From Paenibacillus sp. HWE-109 (GTDB lineage Bacteria > Bacillota > Bacilli > Paenibacillales > NBRC-103111), in the NCBI RefSeq assembly GCF_022163125.1, contig NZ_CP091881.1:7862501-7926500 (forward strand): a DNA stretch of 64,000 nt, written 5' to 3'. This document shows positions 17,891-26,255 of the stretch, piece by piece (the stretch's first letter is position 1; the number at the start of each line of letters is the position of its first letter). Made by a program: the position numbers and the translations under genes. The notes under the pieces are model-generated. The model did no database searches and was not told where the DNA came from. It saw only the letters and a program-made list of their open reading frames with translations.

Positions 17891-18068
17891 GGAACTACAG
17901 TGCGCTATTCCAGCCAAAAGTGCCATTATAGCAAGCTTGAGGGAACTACAGTACGCTATTTTGTTGTTTGATGCGAAATTCAGCGCTTTTCGTGGAAATA
18001 AGACCCTGTAGTTCCGCTTGCGCCATAGTACCCCTGCTATTTGCCTAAATAGCGTCCTGTAGTTCCCT
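17891..18068. repeat. Four-armed dispersed repeat, copy 2
   Basis: Same architecture as the element at 9569: direct arms GGAACTACAGTGCGCTATT (17891) and GGGAACTACAGTACGCTATT (17941), again about 50 bases apart, then inverted arms CTGTAGTTCC and AAATAGCGTCCTGTAGTTCC. The central block containing CAGCGCTTTTCGTGGAAATA is identical to copy 1, whereas the segments between arms differ. It lies between the convergent mutY and Crp/Fnr genes. Confidence 0.85.
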
Positions 18069-18159
18069 CATAGGATGGGTCGCTTTGAAGAAGCACCATC
18101 TCTGATCCGGCCCATGCAGGATGGGGGGCGATACGGTGAGAATAGGGCATAAAATAAAT

Positions 18160-18194
18160 TAAAGAACCTAGCCTGTGGCTAGGTTCTTCTCGCG
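18160..18194 (-). terminator. Terminator of the Crp/Fnr gene
   Basis: Perfect 12-bp stem AAGAACCTAGCC / GGCTAGGTTCTT with a 3-base loop. On the minus strand a T-rich tail follows. Confidence 0.85.
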
Positions 18195-18204
18195 AATTGT
18201 ATGT

Positions 18205-18888
18205 CTAGCGAATCTCATTTTTAATGGCATCTACATTTCGCAAGGTGATTAGCTTTTTATCAATCTGAATGCATTCATCGTCGAGGAGTTCCTGCAGAAC
18301 TTTGGTGACTGATTCACGGACAGTGCCCACCATATTGGCAATCTGCTGATGGGTCAGTTTGACGTTAATCAGAAGCCCATCCGGCGTTGCCACGCCATGC
18401 TGCTCGGAAAGTCGAATAATGGTCTTCATAATGCGGGATCGTACCCCGAGGAAGGTTAGATCGTAGATTTGCTCATTAGCCTGGCGAAGTCGGTTCATGG
18501 TTGTTTCAAGCAGCTTGAAAAGGAGCTTCGGGCTCTTTTCCATGTATTGACTGAAATCGGAGTGCTTCAATATATAAAGCGTGCATGATTCTAGCGTTTC
18601 GGCGGTGGCAGAACGGGTTTGATGGCTGCCGATCAAGGACATTTCACCGAAGAAATCGCCATCTCGAAACAAGGCAAGGATAATTTCTTTGGCTTCATCC
18701 AAACGATAGATTTTGACGACACCGGATTTAATGAGGAAAAATTCTCCGCCAGCATCTCCTTCGAAGAATAGAATGCTGCCTTTCTTGACCTTTTTTTCCG
18801 TGAATAAAGGCGCAATTCCCAGTAAGTCATCTTCGGTGAGTTGTTGAAATAAGGGAACATTGTGAAGCAAAGAAATGATGGTTTTCAT
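18205..18888 (-). CDS. Crp/Fnr-family transcription regulator
   Basis: A 227-residue regulator with an N-terminal cyclic-nucleotide-binding-type barrel (FFLIKSGVVKIYR; GDFFGEMSLIG), a long dimer helix and a C-terminal winged helix-turn-helix (LTHQQIANMVGTVRESVTKVL). It has only two cysteines, far apart, so it does not carry the Fnr iron-sulfur cluster. The effector is unknown. It ends in its own terminator. The RBS before the ATG is weak (GAGATGA), suggesting low expression. It faces sodA from the same strand, with a separate terminator between. Confidence 0.9.
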   Translation of the reverse strand: MKTIISLLHNVPLFQQLTEDDLLGIAPLFTEKKVKKGSILFFEGDAGGEFFLIKSGVVKIYRLDEAKEIILALFRDGDFFGEMSLIGSHQTRSATAETLESCTLYILKHSDFSQYMEKSPKLLFKLLETTMNRLRQANEQIYDLTFLGVRSRIMKTIIRLSEQHGVATPDGLLINVKLTHQQIANMVGTVRESVTKVLQELLDDECIQIDKKLITLRNVDAIKNEIR

Positions 18889-19011
18889 TATGCATTCATC
18901 TCGTTTCGGTCATATTCAACGACCAGCTGCTCGCTAATTTCAGCTTGACCATATCTATATCGTACAGCTTTCCAGCAGTTGCGTAAAGAACTTATCCCGT
19001 CCAAAAACGCA

Positions 19012-19047
19012 AAAGAACCTCAATCCCACAAGGGGGTGAGGTTCTTT
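19012..19047 (-). terminator. Terminator of sodA
   Basis: AAAGAACCTCA pairs with TGAGGTTCTTT around a 14-base loop. It lies 15 bases past the sodA stop on the minus strand. Confidence 0.8.
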
Positions 19048-19061
19048 ACGATCAACGCTGC

Positions 19062-19673
19062 TTATTTCGCTGCGTCGTAACGTTTGCCAACTTCAGACCA
19101 GTTCACAACGTTCCAGAACGCTGCGATATAGTCAGGGCGTTTGTTTTGGTAGTTCAGGTAGTAAGCATGCTCCCAAACATCCAGACCAAGAATTGGCGTT
19201 TCGCCTTCGAAGATCGGGCTGTCTTGGTTCGGCAAGCTGTATACTTTCAATTTGCCAGCTTTGTCAACAGCAAGGAAAGCCCAGCCGGAACCAAAGCGTG
19301 TAGTAGCTGCTGCAGCGAAGTCAGCTTTGAATTTCTCAAAACCGCCAAGCTCGCTCTCGATAGCTGCTGCCAAAGCGCCAGTAGGTGCTCCGCCAGCGTT
19401 AGGTGCGATTGTTTCCCAGAAAAGGGAGTGGTTCGCGTGTCCGCCACCGTTGTTGCGAACAGCAGTACGGATATCTTCAGGAAGGCTGTTCAGGTCAGCG
19501 ATCAGATCGTTAAGGGATTTCTCGTGCAAAGCTGGGTGTTTGTCCAGAGCTGCATTCAAGTTTGTTACATATGCGTTATGGTGACGGTCGTGGTGAATTT
19601 CCATTGTTTTTGCATCGATATGTGGTTCTAGTGCGTCGTTTGCGTACGGAAGAGCTGGTAATTGATGTGCCAT
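19062..19673 (-). CDS. sodA: Superoxide dismutase (Mn/Fe type)
   Basis: Converts superoxide to hydrogen peroxide and oxygen in the cytoplasm. The 203-residue protein starts MAHQLPALPYANDALEPHID and supplies the four metal ligands from the family positions: His in MEIHHDRHHNAYV, His in HANHSLFW, and Asp and His in LDVWEHAYY. GGNHSLFW is here GGGHANHSLFW. Manganese is the likely metal, as in Bacillus SodA, but sequence alone does not exclude iron. A GGAGG site lies 9 bases before the ATG and a sigma-A promoter precedes it. Confidence 0.97.
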   Translation of the reverse strand: MAHQLPALPYANDALEPHIDAKTMEIHHDRHHNAYVTNLNAALDKHPALHEKSLNDLIADLNSLPEDIRTAVRNNGGGHANHSLFWETIAPNAGGAPTGALAAAIESELGGFEKFKADFAAAATTRFGSGWAFLAVDKAGKLKVYSLPNQDSPIFEGETPILGLDVWEHAYYLNYQNKRPDYIAAFWNVVNWSEVGKRYDAAK

Positions 19674-19711
19674 TGTATAAATACCTCCTAAATTTATGTA
19701 GTTTCATGTTC

Positions 19712-19740
19712 ATTATGAAGGAATTTCGATAATAAAGCAA
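19712..19740 (-). promoter_or_regulatory. Candidate sigma-A promoter of sodA
   Basis: On the minus strand TTGCTT and CATAAT are separated by 17 bases, 39 bases before the sodA ATG. The -10 lies inside a small TTCAT-A-ATGAA dyad. Confidence 0.55.
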
Positions 19741-19757
19741 CATGTATGTTTACTAAG

Positions 19758-19973
19758 TCAGACACCTCGCCGCTCAATTTCCTGAATAATTTGATTGTGG
19801 ATATGAGTGCCTTGCTCATTGAGCCAAGGAGATAAATCACTCATTTGCCGGTGGTTGAAGTGCAGCTCGATCTCCGTCCACTCACTGGGTTTAACGGAAG
19901 TTAATTCTTGGAAATCTCGTATGTTTCGCGGATAGCCTGAAGAGGATTCCTCTTGGTTGGACAATAGTCTCAC
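19758..19973 (-). CDS. Small hypothetical protein
   Basis: A 71-residue soluble acidic protein beginning at GTG 19973, with AGGATG about 8 bases upstream. The composition is protein-like (WTEIELHFNH; LSPWLNEQGTHIHNQI) and no membrane segment is present. I do not recognise a family. It lies between sodA and the PAS kinase on the same strand and could be co-transcribed with sodA. An ATG seven bases upstream is in another frame. Kept at moderate confidence because it is short. Confidence 0.5.
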   Translation of the reverse strand: MRLLSNQEESSSGYPRNIRDFQELTSVKPSEWTEIELHFNHRQMSDLSPWLNEQGTHIHNQIIQEIERRGV

Positions 19974-20037
19974 CTCGCATTCATCCTATACAATCCGAAA
20001 TTTTGCCATCTTTTATGCATCATCCACATAATTTATT

Positions 20038-21894
20038 TCAGTTGGTTCGATTCTTAGGAACAGTCGGAAGACTAACCTCTACTGTAGTACCCTTATTCTC
20101 TGTGCTTATAACCGTTACAGTACCATGGTGATTTTCAATGATCTTTTTGCTCACCATGAAGCCAAGACCCGTTCCTTTTTCCTTCGTTGTGAAGAAGGGT
20201 TGACCCAGTTTAGCTAATATCTGTTCAGGAACCCCGCATCCATGGTCAATAAAACGCAGCAGGATTCTGTCGGTATGATTGCTTTTGAGATGGATGAACA
20301 GGTCCCCCCCGTGGGGCATGGCCTCGATCGCGTTTTTTATGAAATTGATACACACTTGTTTCAGTTGATTTTCGTCACATTGAACGTAAGTGTTACATGG
20401 CTCGAAGTCCATTAGGATTTGAACATTATTCATATTCGCCTGGGATTCCAACAAGGTTGTGACTTGGTTCAAAAGAGCACGAAGATCTTTGCACTCGGAA
20501 TGAATTAACTGCGGTTTGGCCAAAATCAGCAGCTCACTGAGAATCATTTCGATGCGCTCAATCTCGGAAGAGACAATATCGTAATACATTTGTTTCTCGG
20601 ACTTGCCTGATCGCATGAGGTGCATGAAACCTTTGATCGCCGTAATCGGGTTGCGGATTTCGTGAGCAATCCCTGCAGCAAGTTGACCTGCGATGGTTAG
20701 TTTCTCTGAATTGATTAATAGCGCTTCCGTTTGCTTGTGAGCTGTTAGGTCTCTCAAAGTAACCGCCCAACCACTATGTATGCCAGACTCATCCCGCATG
20801 GTAAACAACGAAACCATCACGGGTAGTTCGCCGCCGTCTTTCTTCTTTCTGATTGTTTCGAGGTAATAGGGCTGCCGTTGTTCAAGAGCCTGGAGGCAGC
20901 CTGGCCTAGAAGCTTCGGGAATAAAAGGGAAATTGAAGACATTGACGCCAACAATCTCAGGGGATGTCCAGCCGAATGTTTTTTCAAAAGCTAGATTAAT
21001 TTTCACCACGTCATAGGCCAAATTAATCATCATAACGGGATCGATGTTGTGATCAATGAAAGACTCAAGTCTTTCTTTGGTTGCGCGCAACTCGGCTTCA
21101 GCTTGCTTGCGCATGGTGATATCCCGGCCAATGCCAACGACCTGGGCGACAATTCCTTGCTCGTCGCATATCATTTTGACTCTAGTCTCGAACCAAACGT
21201 AATGTCCTTCATTATGGCGAATACGACATTCTAAGATATCAACATCGCCGTCCTTAAACAGCCCTCTTTGCAAGAAGTCCTCAAGATCATCGGGATGCCA
21301 GAGGGTTGTTAATTTGGTTCCGACCATTTCTTCCGGTTCATATCCAAGCAAACGTCGAACAGCCGGAGATATATAACGGGTTATACAGTCCGGTGTGGCA
21401 ATTGTTATGATATCCAGCACATTTTCCGAAATAATGAGCGACAGGGCTCGGATTTCTTCTAGTTTGGACATCATTCTCATGCGTTCCTTCTCTTCCAAAC
21501 AACTTTCTATATGTTTATGGTCGGTTTGATCGATAACTTGAGCAATTAGAAATTGTGGATTATGATCCTCATCCTTAACAAGTGAAACGGCTAATAAAGC
21601 CCGAATGACATGTCCTTCTTTATGCAAATAGCGTTTGACCAGTTGATAGGTTTCTCTTTGGCAAGCAAGCAATTCGGACAAATAAAGACAATCGAGCTCC
21701 AGATCTTCCGGATGTGTAATGTCGTGAAACGTCATTGTGATTAATTCGGCTTCCGAATAGCCAAGCAGGGAACAGATCGCAGGATTGGTTTCTAGCATAT
21801 CGCCATTCAAATGTACGAGAGCCATGCCAATCGGTGCATACTTAAAAGCTTGTTTAAATAAAGATTCGTTTGCTAATCTATGGTCAATGGACAT
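20038..21894 (-). CDS. Cytoplasmic PAS-domain sensor histidine kinase (sporulation-kinase-like)
   Basis: A 618-residue soluble kinase with three PAS domains (about residues 10-130, 145-265 and 267-385; HPEDLE, WHPDDLEDF and NPAICSLLGYS are typical PAS stretches). A HisKA dimer domain with phospho-His in AAGIAHEIRNPIT near residue 410 and an HATPase_c domain follow (DHGCGVPEQIL; GTGLGFMVSKKI). The phospho-His box matches KinA/KinE kinases that feed Spo0F in the sporulation phosphorelay, and no partner regulator is adjacent, which fits. That role is inferred. GGAGGTCG precedes the ATG. Confidence 0.92.
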   Translation of the reverse strand: MSIDHRLANESLFKQAFKYAPIGMALVHLNGDMLETNPAICSLLGYSEAELITMTFHDITHPEDLELDCLYLSELLACQRETYQLVKRYLHKEGHVIRALLAVSLVKDEDHNPQFLIAQVIDQTDHKHIESCLEEKERMRMMSKLEEIRALSLIISENVLDIITIATPDCITRYISPAVRRLLGYEPEEMVGTKLTTLWHPDDLEDFLQRGLFKDGDVDILECRIRHNEGHYVWFETRVKMICDEQGIVAQVVGIGRDITMRKQAEAELRATKERLESFIDHNIDPVMMINLAYDVVKINLAFEKTFGWTSPEIVGVNVFNFPFIPEASRPGCLQALEQRQPYYLETIRKKKDGGELPVMVSLFTMRDESGIHSGWAVTLRDLTAHKQTEALLINSEKLTIAGQLAAGIAHEIRNPITAIKGFMHLMRSGKSEKQMYYDIVSSEIERIEMILSELLILAKPQLIHSECKDLRALLNQVTTLLESQANMNNVQILMDFEPCNTYVQCDENQLKQVCINFIKNAIEAMPHGGDLFIHLKSNHTDRILLRFIDHGCGVPEQILAKLGQPFFTTKEKGTGLGFMVSKKIIENHHGTVTVISTENKGTTVEVSLPTVPKNRTN

Positions 21895-21985
21895 GATGAA
21901 CGACCTCCGGTTAAGTGCGTAGGACTCTAGATTCCTTGAAGGTTTCTATCCGTTATGTCGTTTTTCCTGCATTTACTTATATATA

Positions 21986-22021
21986 AACCCCAAATCCCAG
22001 TTAAGATGGAAATTGGGGTTC
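21986..22021 (-). terminator. Terminator between TetR gene and PAS kinase
   Basis: AACCCCAA pairs with TTGGGGTT across a loop of about 18 bases with partial pairing, just after the TetR stop on the minus strand. Confidence 0.65.
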
Positions 22022-22023
22022 TG

Positions 22024-22614
22024 TTATTTTTTGAAAGAAGTTAGCAGCAGTTCAATATTCGCTTTGGCATAGCCGACATGCTTATTATCCCGGCTCAAAC
22101 GGCTGGCCATGATGCCGCCTTCGATGGCGGAGAAAATAAAGGAAGCCACAGACTCAGCAGGGAGGTCGGTTCGGAACTCGCCTTCAGCAACGCCCTTCTG
22201 CAAAATGCCCTGGATGAAACCGAGCATTTGCTCATAAGCGCCCAGCGCTCGCTCGCGCAGAATGGGGAAGGAATGGTCGCTTTCTACCGCTGTGTTGAGA
22301 AAAGGGCACCCGCCTTTAAGCGGTGGATTATGAACGGTATCGCTGTAGACATCACACATCGCGATAACTTTACCCGTTGCCGTAGAGGCACCCTCAACAG
22401 CCTCCGCGAAATGTCCCCAAAGTACTTGCCCCGCATAGGCGAAAGCTTCGAGTGCAATCTCATCTTTATTAGCGAAGCTGCGATAAATGCCGCCCTTCGT
22501 TAGGCCTGTTGCGTTCATGATATCTTGTATAGTTGAACCTGTGTAGCCTTTTTCGTTAAAGAGCTCCGCAGATTTCATAATAATATGCAGTCGGGTTTGT
22601 TCACCTTTGCGCAT
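22024..22614 (-). CDS. TetR/AcrR-family repressor
   Basis: A 196-residue regulator with an N-terminal helix-turn-helix (GYTGSTIQDIMNATGLTKGGIYRSFANKDE) split here across residues 18-47, and a C-terminal ligand domain with CPFLNTAVESD, a stretch common in the AcrR/NemR-like branch. It is divergent from the DUF2306 membrane gene, with an operator-like palindrome between them, so it probably represses both itself and that gene. AAAGGAT precedes the ATG by 8 bases. The ligand is unknown. Confidence 0.92.
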   Translation of the reverse strand: MRKGEQTRLHIIMKSAELFNEKGYTGSTIQDIMNATGLTKGGIYRSFANKDEIALEAFAYAGQVLWGHFAEAVEGASTATGKVIAMCDVYSDTVHNPPLKGGCPFLNTAVESDHSFPILRERALGAYEQMLGFIQGILQKGVAEGEFRTDLPAESVASFIFSAIEGGIMASRLSRDNKHVGYAKANIELLLTSFKK

Positions 22615-22705
22615 GTTCAGTATCCTTTCACAGAGACGATAACACTCTCGTAATATTGTAACATTTTATAAGTGAATCATAGCATAGATTATTGTACAAT
22701 AAAAA

Positions 22706-22724
22706 AGACCGTACGGTTCGGTCT
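22706..22724. promoter_or_regulatory. Probable TetR operator upstream of the DUF2306 gene
   Basis: Two nested palindromes: AGACCG-N7-CGGTCT and, inside it, ACCGTACGGT (22708-22717). The outer form resembles TAGACC/GGTCTA operators known for NemR-type TetR proteins. It lies 28 bases before the DUF2306 start. Confidence 0.55.
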
Positions 22725-22751
22725 CAAAAATGAAAAAGGGGAGCGCATCTA

Positions 22752-23432
22752 ATGGCGAAACAGGCTGCATCGAAAAAGAACTACATATATCCGCTTGTAC
22801 TGACCGTTTTAATCCTTTATATGGCTTATGTAACGTTGATGAATTTATTCGTAGATCCGCAAGCAACGGTATTTCTGAGTCGCAAAATCGATTTGAAACG
22901 TCCTATGAATCTACCCATTTGGTTGGATGTCATGCATATCCATGTAGGCGCCGCTTGCCTGGCTATGTTGACAGGGATCCTCAACTTCTCGCAGACCCTT
23001 TTGCGCATCGCGCGCAAATTTCACAGAGTAAATGGCTATCTTTATGTTATTGCCGTGTTTGTGGTTGTCCTAACCTCGGGTTATATGGCGCCTTATACGA
23101 CCGGCGGGAAAATTAATAGTGTGGCTTTCAATCTGGTGAGCATGGTCTGGTTTGCTATGACGATTGCAGCCATTGTGCAAATTAAGCGCAAGAACATCAT
23201 CAAGCATCGCAAGTGGATGGTTCGCAGCTATGTCTTCTGTTTCACGAATTTGTTCATCCATCTCATCAGTTTCATTCTCTATGAAGGCGCTGGTTTAAAG
23301 TATGAATTAAGCTACACCATGGGGGTTTATGGAGCCATCCTGCTTAACTTTATTTTGGCTGAATTGGTGATCCGCTTTGTGTATAGAAAGATTCCGAACG
23401 TGGCAGCCCAAGCGAACAGAAAGGAGCAATAG
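22752..23432 (+). CDS. DUF2306-type membrane protein
   Basis: A 226-residue membrane protein with about six to seven hydrophobic segments, the first at residues 12-32. HIHVGAACLAMLTGILNF, a conserved RVNGYLYV and KHRKWMVRSY match what I know of the DUF2306 family. Conserved His residues in the membrane could bind haem or metal, but no activity is established. It is divergent from a TetR repressor whose operator probably controls it. AGGGGAG lies 8 bases before the ATG. Confidence 0.8.
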   Translation: MAKQAASKKNYIYPLVLTVLILYMAYVTLMNLFVDPQATVFLSRKIDLKRPMNLPIWLDVMHIHVGAACLAMLTGILNFSQTLLRIARKFHRVNGYLYVIAVFVVVLTSGYMAPYTTGGKINSVAFNLVSMVWFAMTIAAIVQIKRKNIIKHRKWMVRSYVFCFTNLFIHLISFILYEGAGLKYELSYTMGVYGAILLNFILAELVIRFVYRKIPNVAAQANRKEQ

Positions 23433-23564
23433 GATCATATACAGAATGTGATGCGAAATTTCTAATATCTACCCAAAGATGATAAAATAAGTTTATCAAG
23501 TGAGGTTGTCGGATGAACATCATCGTGGGGGACGCAGTTATTAAGCATCAGGAGGTTTACAACA

Positions 23565-24764
23565 ATGGCATTTTCATGGAAACGAAATCTCATCACGTTA
23601 TGGATCGGTGTCTTTTTCTGTGGGATGGCGTATACGATCTCTATTCCTTTTTTGCCTATTTTTTTGCACACAGAACTCGGCATTAATAAAGGGCTTGAAG
23701 CATGGTCAGGTATCACATTCGGCATCACTTTTCTGGCAAGCGCTCTAATTGCCCCTTACTGGGGCTCCTTGGCGGACAAGTATGGCCGTAAACCGATGTT
23801 GATTCGCTCCGGCTTCAGTCTGAGTGTGCTTTATTTTGCGACATTTTTCGTACATGACCCTTATCTGTTTCTGGGTGTGCGAATTCTTCAAGGACTGCTG
23901 GCCGGTTTCGTCCCGGCTTCCATTGCATTAATTGCTACGAATACGCCGGAAAAAGAAGTCGGCTACGCGCTGGGCGTCATGTCAACAGCAAGCGCCGCCG
24001 GAAGCGTAATTGGTCCGTTGGTGGGGGGATTCGTCAGCCATTGGGTGGGCAACCGGGAATCGTTCCTCGTCTCTGGCTGTGTTGTCTTGGTTGCGGCTTT
24101 CATTGGGCTCTTTGGAGCCAAAGAAACCAACTTTAACCGCTCGGCTGCGCGATCAGGCGTGGTGGATGACTTGAAGTCGGCTGCGCATAATCGGCCTTTC
24201 ATGATGATTCTCGGCGTTACCATGCTGGTAGCGACCTCGGTCATGATCGTGGAGCCGCTGCTGACCATCTACGTGCTCCAAATGGGCGGCAGCCAAGGCT
24301 CGGCTTCGCTGACTTCAGGAATTATTTTCTCCGCGGTAGGCATCGCGACCGTGATTGCAGCGCCGAGATGGGGGAAGCTCGGCCAAAAAATCACCTACTC
24401 CAAGACTCTGTTTATCGGCCTGCTGGGCGGCGGGATAGGGAATCTCTTGCAGCTAGGCACCCATCATTTGTTGGCTTTTGGCATACTGCGGTTTAGCTAC
24501 GGACTGTTTTTTGCAGCCGTGTATCCCGCTTTAAACGCGCTTATCGTGAAATTCACCGATCCCAGCTTTCGAGGCAGGGCGTTTAGCCTGAATCAATCAG
24601 CTACACAGCTAGGGACGATGAGCGGACCGATTATCGGCGGCTTCCTGGGCGGCTGGATTGGAATCCCGCTTGTTTTTGCGGTCAATGGTCTGGCGCTCAT
24701 CAGTGTCGCGTTTTTCTTCAAGCATCGCGGACCGAAGGTGAAGGCTGTTCCCTCAGCAGAGTGA
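23565..24764 (+). CDS. MFS multidrug-type exporter
   Basis: A 399-residue transporter with 12 membrane segments of the drug:H+ antiporter-1 type. Motif A WGSLADKYGRKPML lies between segments 2 and 3, and a motif-C-like GSVIGPLVGGFVS lies in segment 5. The ATG follows AGGAGG by 10 bases. It stands alone between the DUF2306 gene and the GNAT gene, with no adjacent regulator of its own. The substrate is unknown; expulsion of toxic small molecules is the family's usual job. Confidence 0.9.
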   Translation: MAFSWKRNLITLWIGVFFCGMAYTISIPFLPIFLHTELGINKGLEAWSGITFGITFLASALIAPYWGSLADKYGRKPMLIRSGFSLSVLYFATFFVHDPYLFLGVRILQGLLAGFVPASIALIATNTPEKEVGYALGVMSTASAAGSVIGPLVGGFVSHWVGNRESFLVSGCVVLVAAFIGLFGAKETNFNRSAARSGVVDDLKSAAHNRPFMMILGVTMLVATSVMIVEPLLTIYVLQMGGSQGSASLTSGIIFSAVGIATVIAAPRWGKLGQKITYSKTLFIGLLGGGIGNLLQLGTHHLLAFGILRFSYGLFFAAVYPALNALIVKFTDPSFRGRAFSLNQSATQLGTMSGPIIGGFLGGWIGIPLVFAVNGLALISVAFFFKHRGPKVKAVPSAE

Positions 24765-24820
24765 ATTGTCACTTAGCGGAACGCAGCGCTCTCTCGTTCC
24801 GTCCATATAGGATTTAAGAA

Positions 24821-24848
24821 GAGGTCGCCCTCCAGGGACGGCTTTTTC
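24821..24848 (+). terminator. Weak terminator-like hairpin after the MFS gene
   Basis: CG-CCCT-CC-AGGG-A-CG followed by GCTTTTTCC. The stem is short with one bulge, so only moderate support. Confidence 0.4.
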
Positions 24849-24962
24849 CGGTAGGTTAAGCGAATGTTTTATTAAATATTAGAATAAGCTGTTAACGGTT
24901 ACTCAAGGAGCAAATCCTAGGTATTTAGTGACATAAAAAACGTGTGAAAAGCATGAATTTTG

Positions 24963-24992
24963 TTGAAAACGCTTGCAATTAAGCGCTTTCAA
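24963..24992. promoter_or_regulatory. Tandem cre-like sites upstream of the GNAT gene
   Basis: TTGAAAACGCTTGCA (24963-24977) matches the Bacillus cre consensus WTGNAANCGNWNNCW at every position. Directly after it ATTAAGCGCTTTCAA (24978-24992) matches in the opposite orientation with one mismatch. They lie about 135 bases before the GNAT start in an AT-rich 361-bp gap that otherwise holds only the weak hairpin at 24821. Confidence 0.55.
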
Positions 24993-25126
24993 GAGGAAAT
25001 GTGAAAAAAACAAAGATTTTTGTGAATTTTAACACATTTTCAGCAGGATTCCGTACTTTTTTGTCGTATTTACTAATTTACCAGAAAATTAATCCTAACA
25101 ATACTAGGGGATTGGGAGAGAACCGT

Positions 25127-25558
25127 ATGCATGTTCGTTCATTTCAACTTGGTGATACTTCTTCCGTGACAACACTTTTGCAGGACGTTTTATCGGAATC
25201 CTGCTATGAAGAAACGATGGAAGCATTTGCTCGTCAACTTTCTTGGGATACGGAACTTGTTCTGATCGCTCAAGAAGAATCGCAGATTGTTGGCATCATC
25301 ATCGGGACCATCGATAACAACAACGGCTACTATTACCGCATTGCAGTTGCCACAGAGTATCAACGTAAGGGTATCGGCAAGGCCTTGATCGAGTCCATGA
25401 AGGCAAGGTTCCTCCAACGGAACGTGCACAAAATTATGGTAACGGTAGACGTCCATAACGAAATGGTACTACCTGTGTATGAGTCAGTAGGTTACAGCAC
25501 ATCTGATTTTTCACGGGCCGCACATCGTCTAAGTATTGTGAAGAAAGTCAGCGTCTAA
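25127..25558 (+). CDS. GNAT-family N-acetyltransferase
   Basis: A 143-residue acetyl-CoA-dependent acetyltransferase. The acetyl-CoA loop is in EYQRKGIGKALIESM (the Q/RxxGxG/A signature) near residue 85, preceded by the beta strand YYYRIAVA and followed by VYESVGY near the C-terminus. I start at ATG 25127, after GGGAGAG. The frame is open for 42 more codons upstream but that stretch overlaps the AT-rich control region. The substrate is unknown. Tandem cre-like sites upstream suggest carbon-catabolite control. Confidence 0.88.
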   Translation: MHVRSFQLGDTSSVTTLLQDVLSESCYEETMEAFARQLSWDTELVLIAQEESQIVGIIIGTIDNNNGYYYRIAVATEYQRKGIGKALIESMKARFLQRNVHKIMVTVDVHNEMVLPVYESVGYSTSDFSRAAHRLSIVKKVSV

Positions 25559-25603
25559 CGGATTGTTCGGAAGCTCGTTTAGTTGAATAGATTTGGATCG
25601 AGG

Positions 25604-25652
25604 GAAGCATATCGGTGCCGCCATTGCATTTGGGGGTCAGATATGCTTTTCT
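25604..25652 (+). terminator. Terminator after the GNAT gene
   Basis: AAGCATATC pairs with GATATGCTT across a 26-base loop, followed by TTCTATA, 46 bases after the stop. Confidence 0.6.
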
Positions 25653-25700
25653 ATATAATAAGGAACTTATCGCCAGCTATCAACGGAGGAGCTTTGAGAC

Positions 25701-26255
25701 ATGGATAATTTCGCGCCTTATGTGATAAAAAGCTTCAAACATGATGGACATCTTCACCGGATGTGGCTGACGAATTGGCGGGTTCCGCAGCATATTTTGC
25801 ATGCCGCTCATAAGCAGCAAGAAATGATGGTTTTTATCAATAGCCAGACCAAAATTCAGGAAGCTGACGGCAAGGAATGGGTAAGCCGTATTCCAGGCGT
25901 TTCTTTCTTCATTCCCAAAATGTGGTTTAACATTGTAGCTCTAATCGAAGAAGCAGGCGTTAGATATTATTGTAATGTAGCTTCTCCCATGTATGTCATC
26001 CAACAAGTTTTAACGTATATCGACTATGATCTTGATGTTATACGCATGCCGGACCGTTCTGTGCATATCGTGGATCAAGATGAATATGAACGCCATAAGC
26101 TGAATTATCATTATTCGCCGCTTGTCGAAAGGAAAGTTCAGGAAGGGCTTGCCGCAGTTCTCGAACTGGTGAATGCAGACAAGCCTCCTTTTCAAGATGA
26201 GATGGTGCTGTATTACTATGAACAGTGGGAAAAGCATAAGAACGGAGGAGCATGA
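25701..26255 (+). CDS. DUF402 protein (YgaC/NtdP-like)
   Basis: A 184-residue soluble protein of the DUF402 family. It opens with YVIKSFKHDGHLHRMW and has WFNIVALIEEAGVRYYCNVASP and YIDYDLDV, which align well with Bacillus YgaC. Relatives act as nucleoside tri/diphosphate phosphatases with metal held by Asp residues such as those in DYDLDV. A clear GGAGG precedes the ATG. The signal peptidase start follows its stop immediately, so the two are coupled, though their functions have no obvious link. Confidence 0.9.
   Translation: MDNFAPYVIKSFKHDGHLHRMWLTNWRVPQHILHAAHKQQEMMVFINSQTKIQEADGKEWVSRIPGVSFFIPKMWFNIVALIEEAGVRYYCNVASPMYVIQQVLTYIDYDLDVIRMPDRSVHIVDQDEYERHKLNYHYSPLVERKVQEGLAAVLELVNADKPPFQDEMVLYYYEQWEKHKNGGA

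Noticed and set aside
18205..18888. Fnr-type oxygen sensor
   Set aside because: No cluster of cysteines for an iron-sulfur centre.
22706..22724. Rho-independent terminator
   Set aside because: The stem lacks a T-run and lies directly upstream of a start codon, so an operator fits better.
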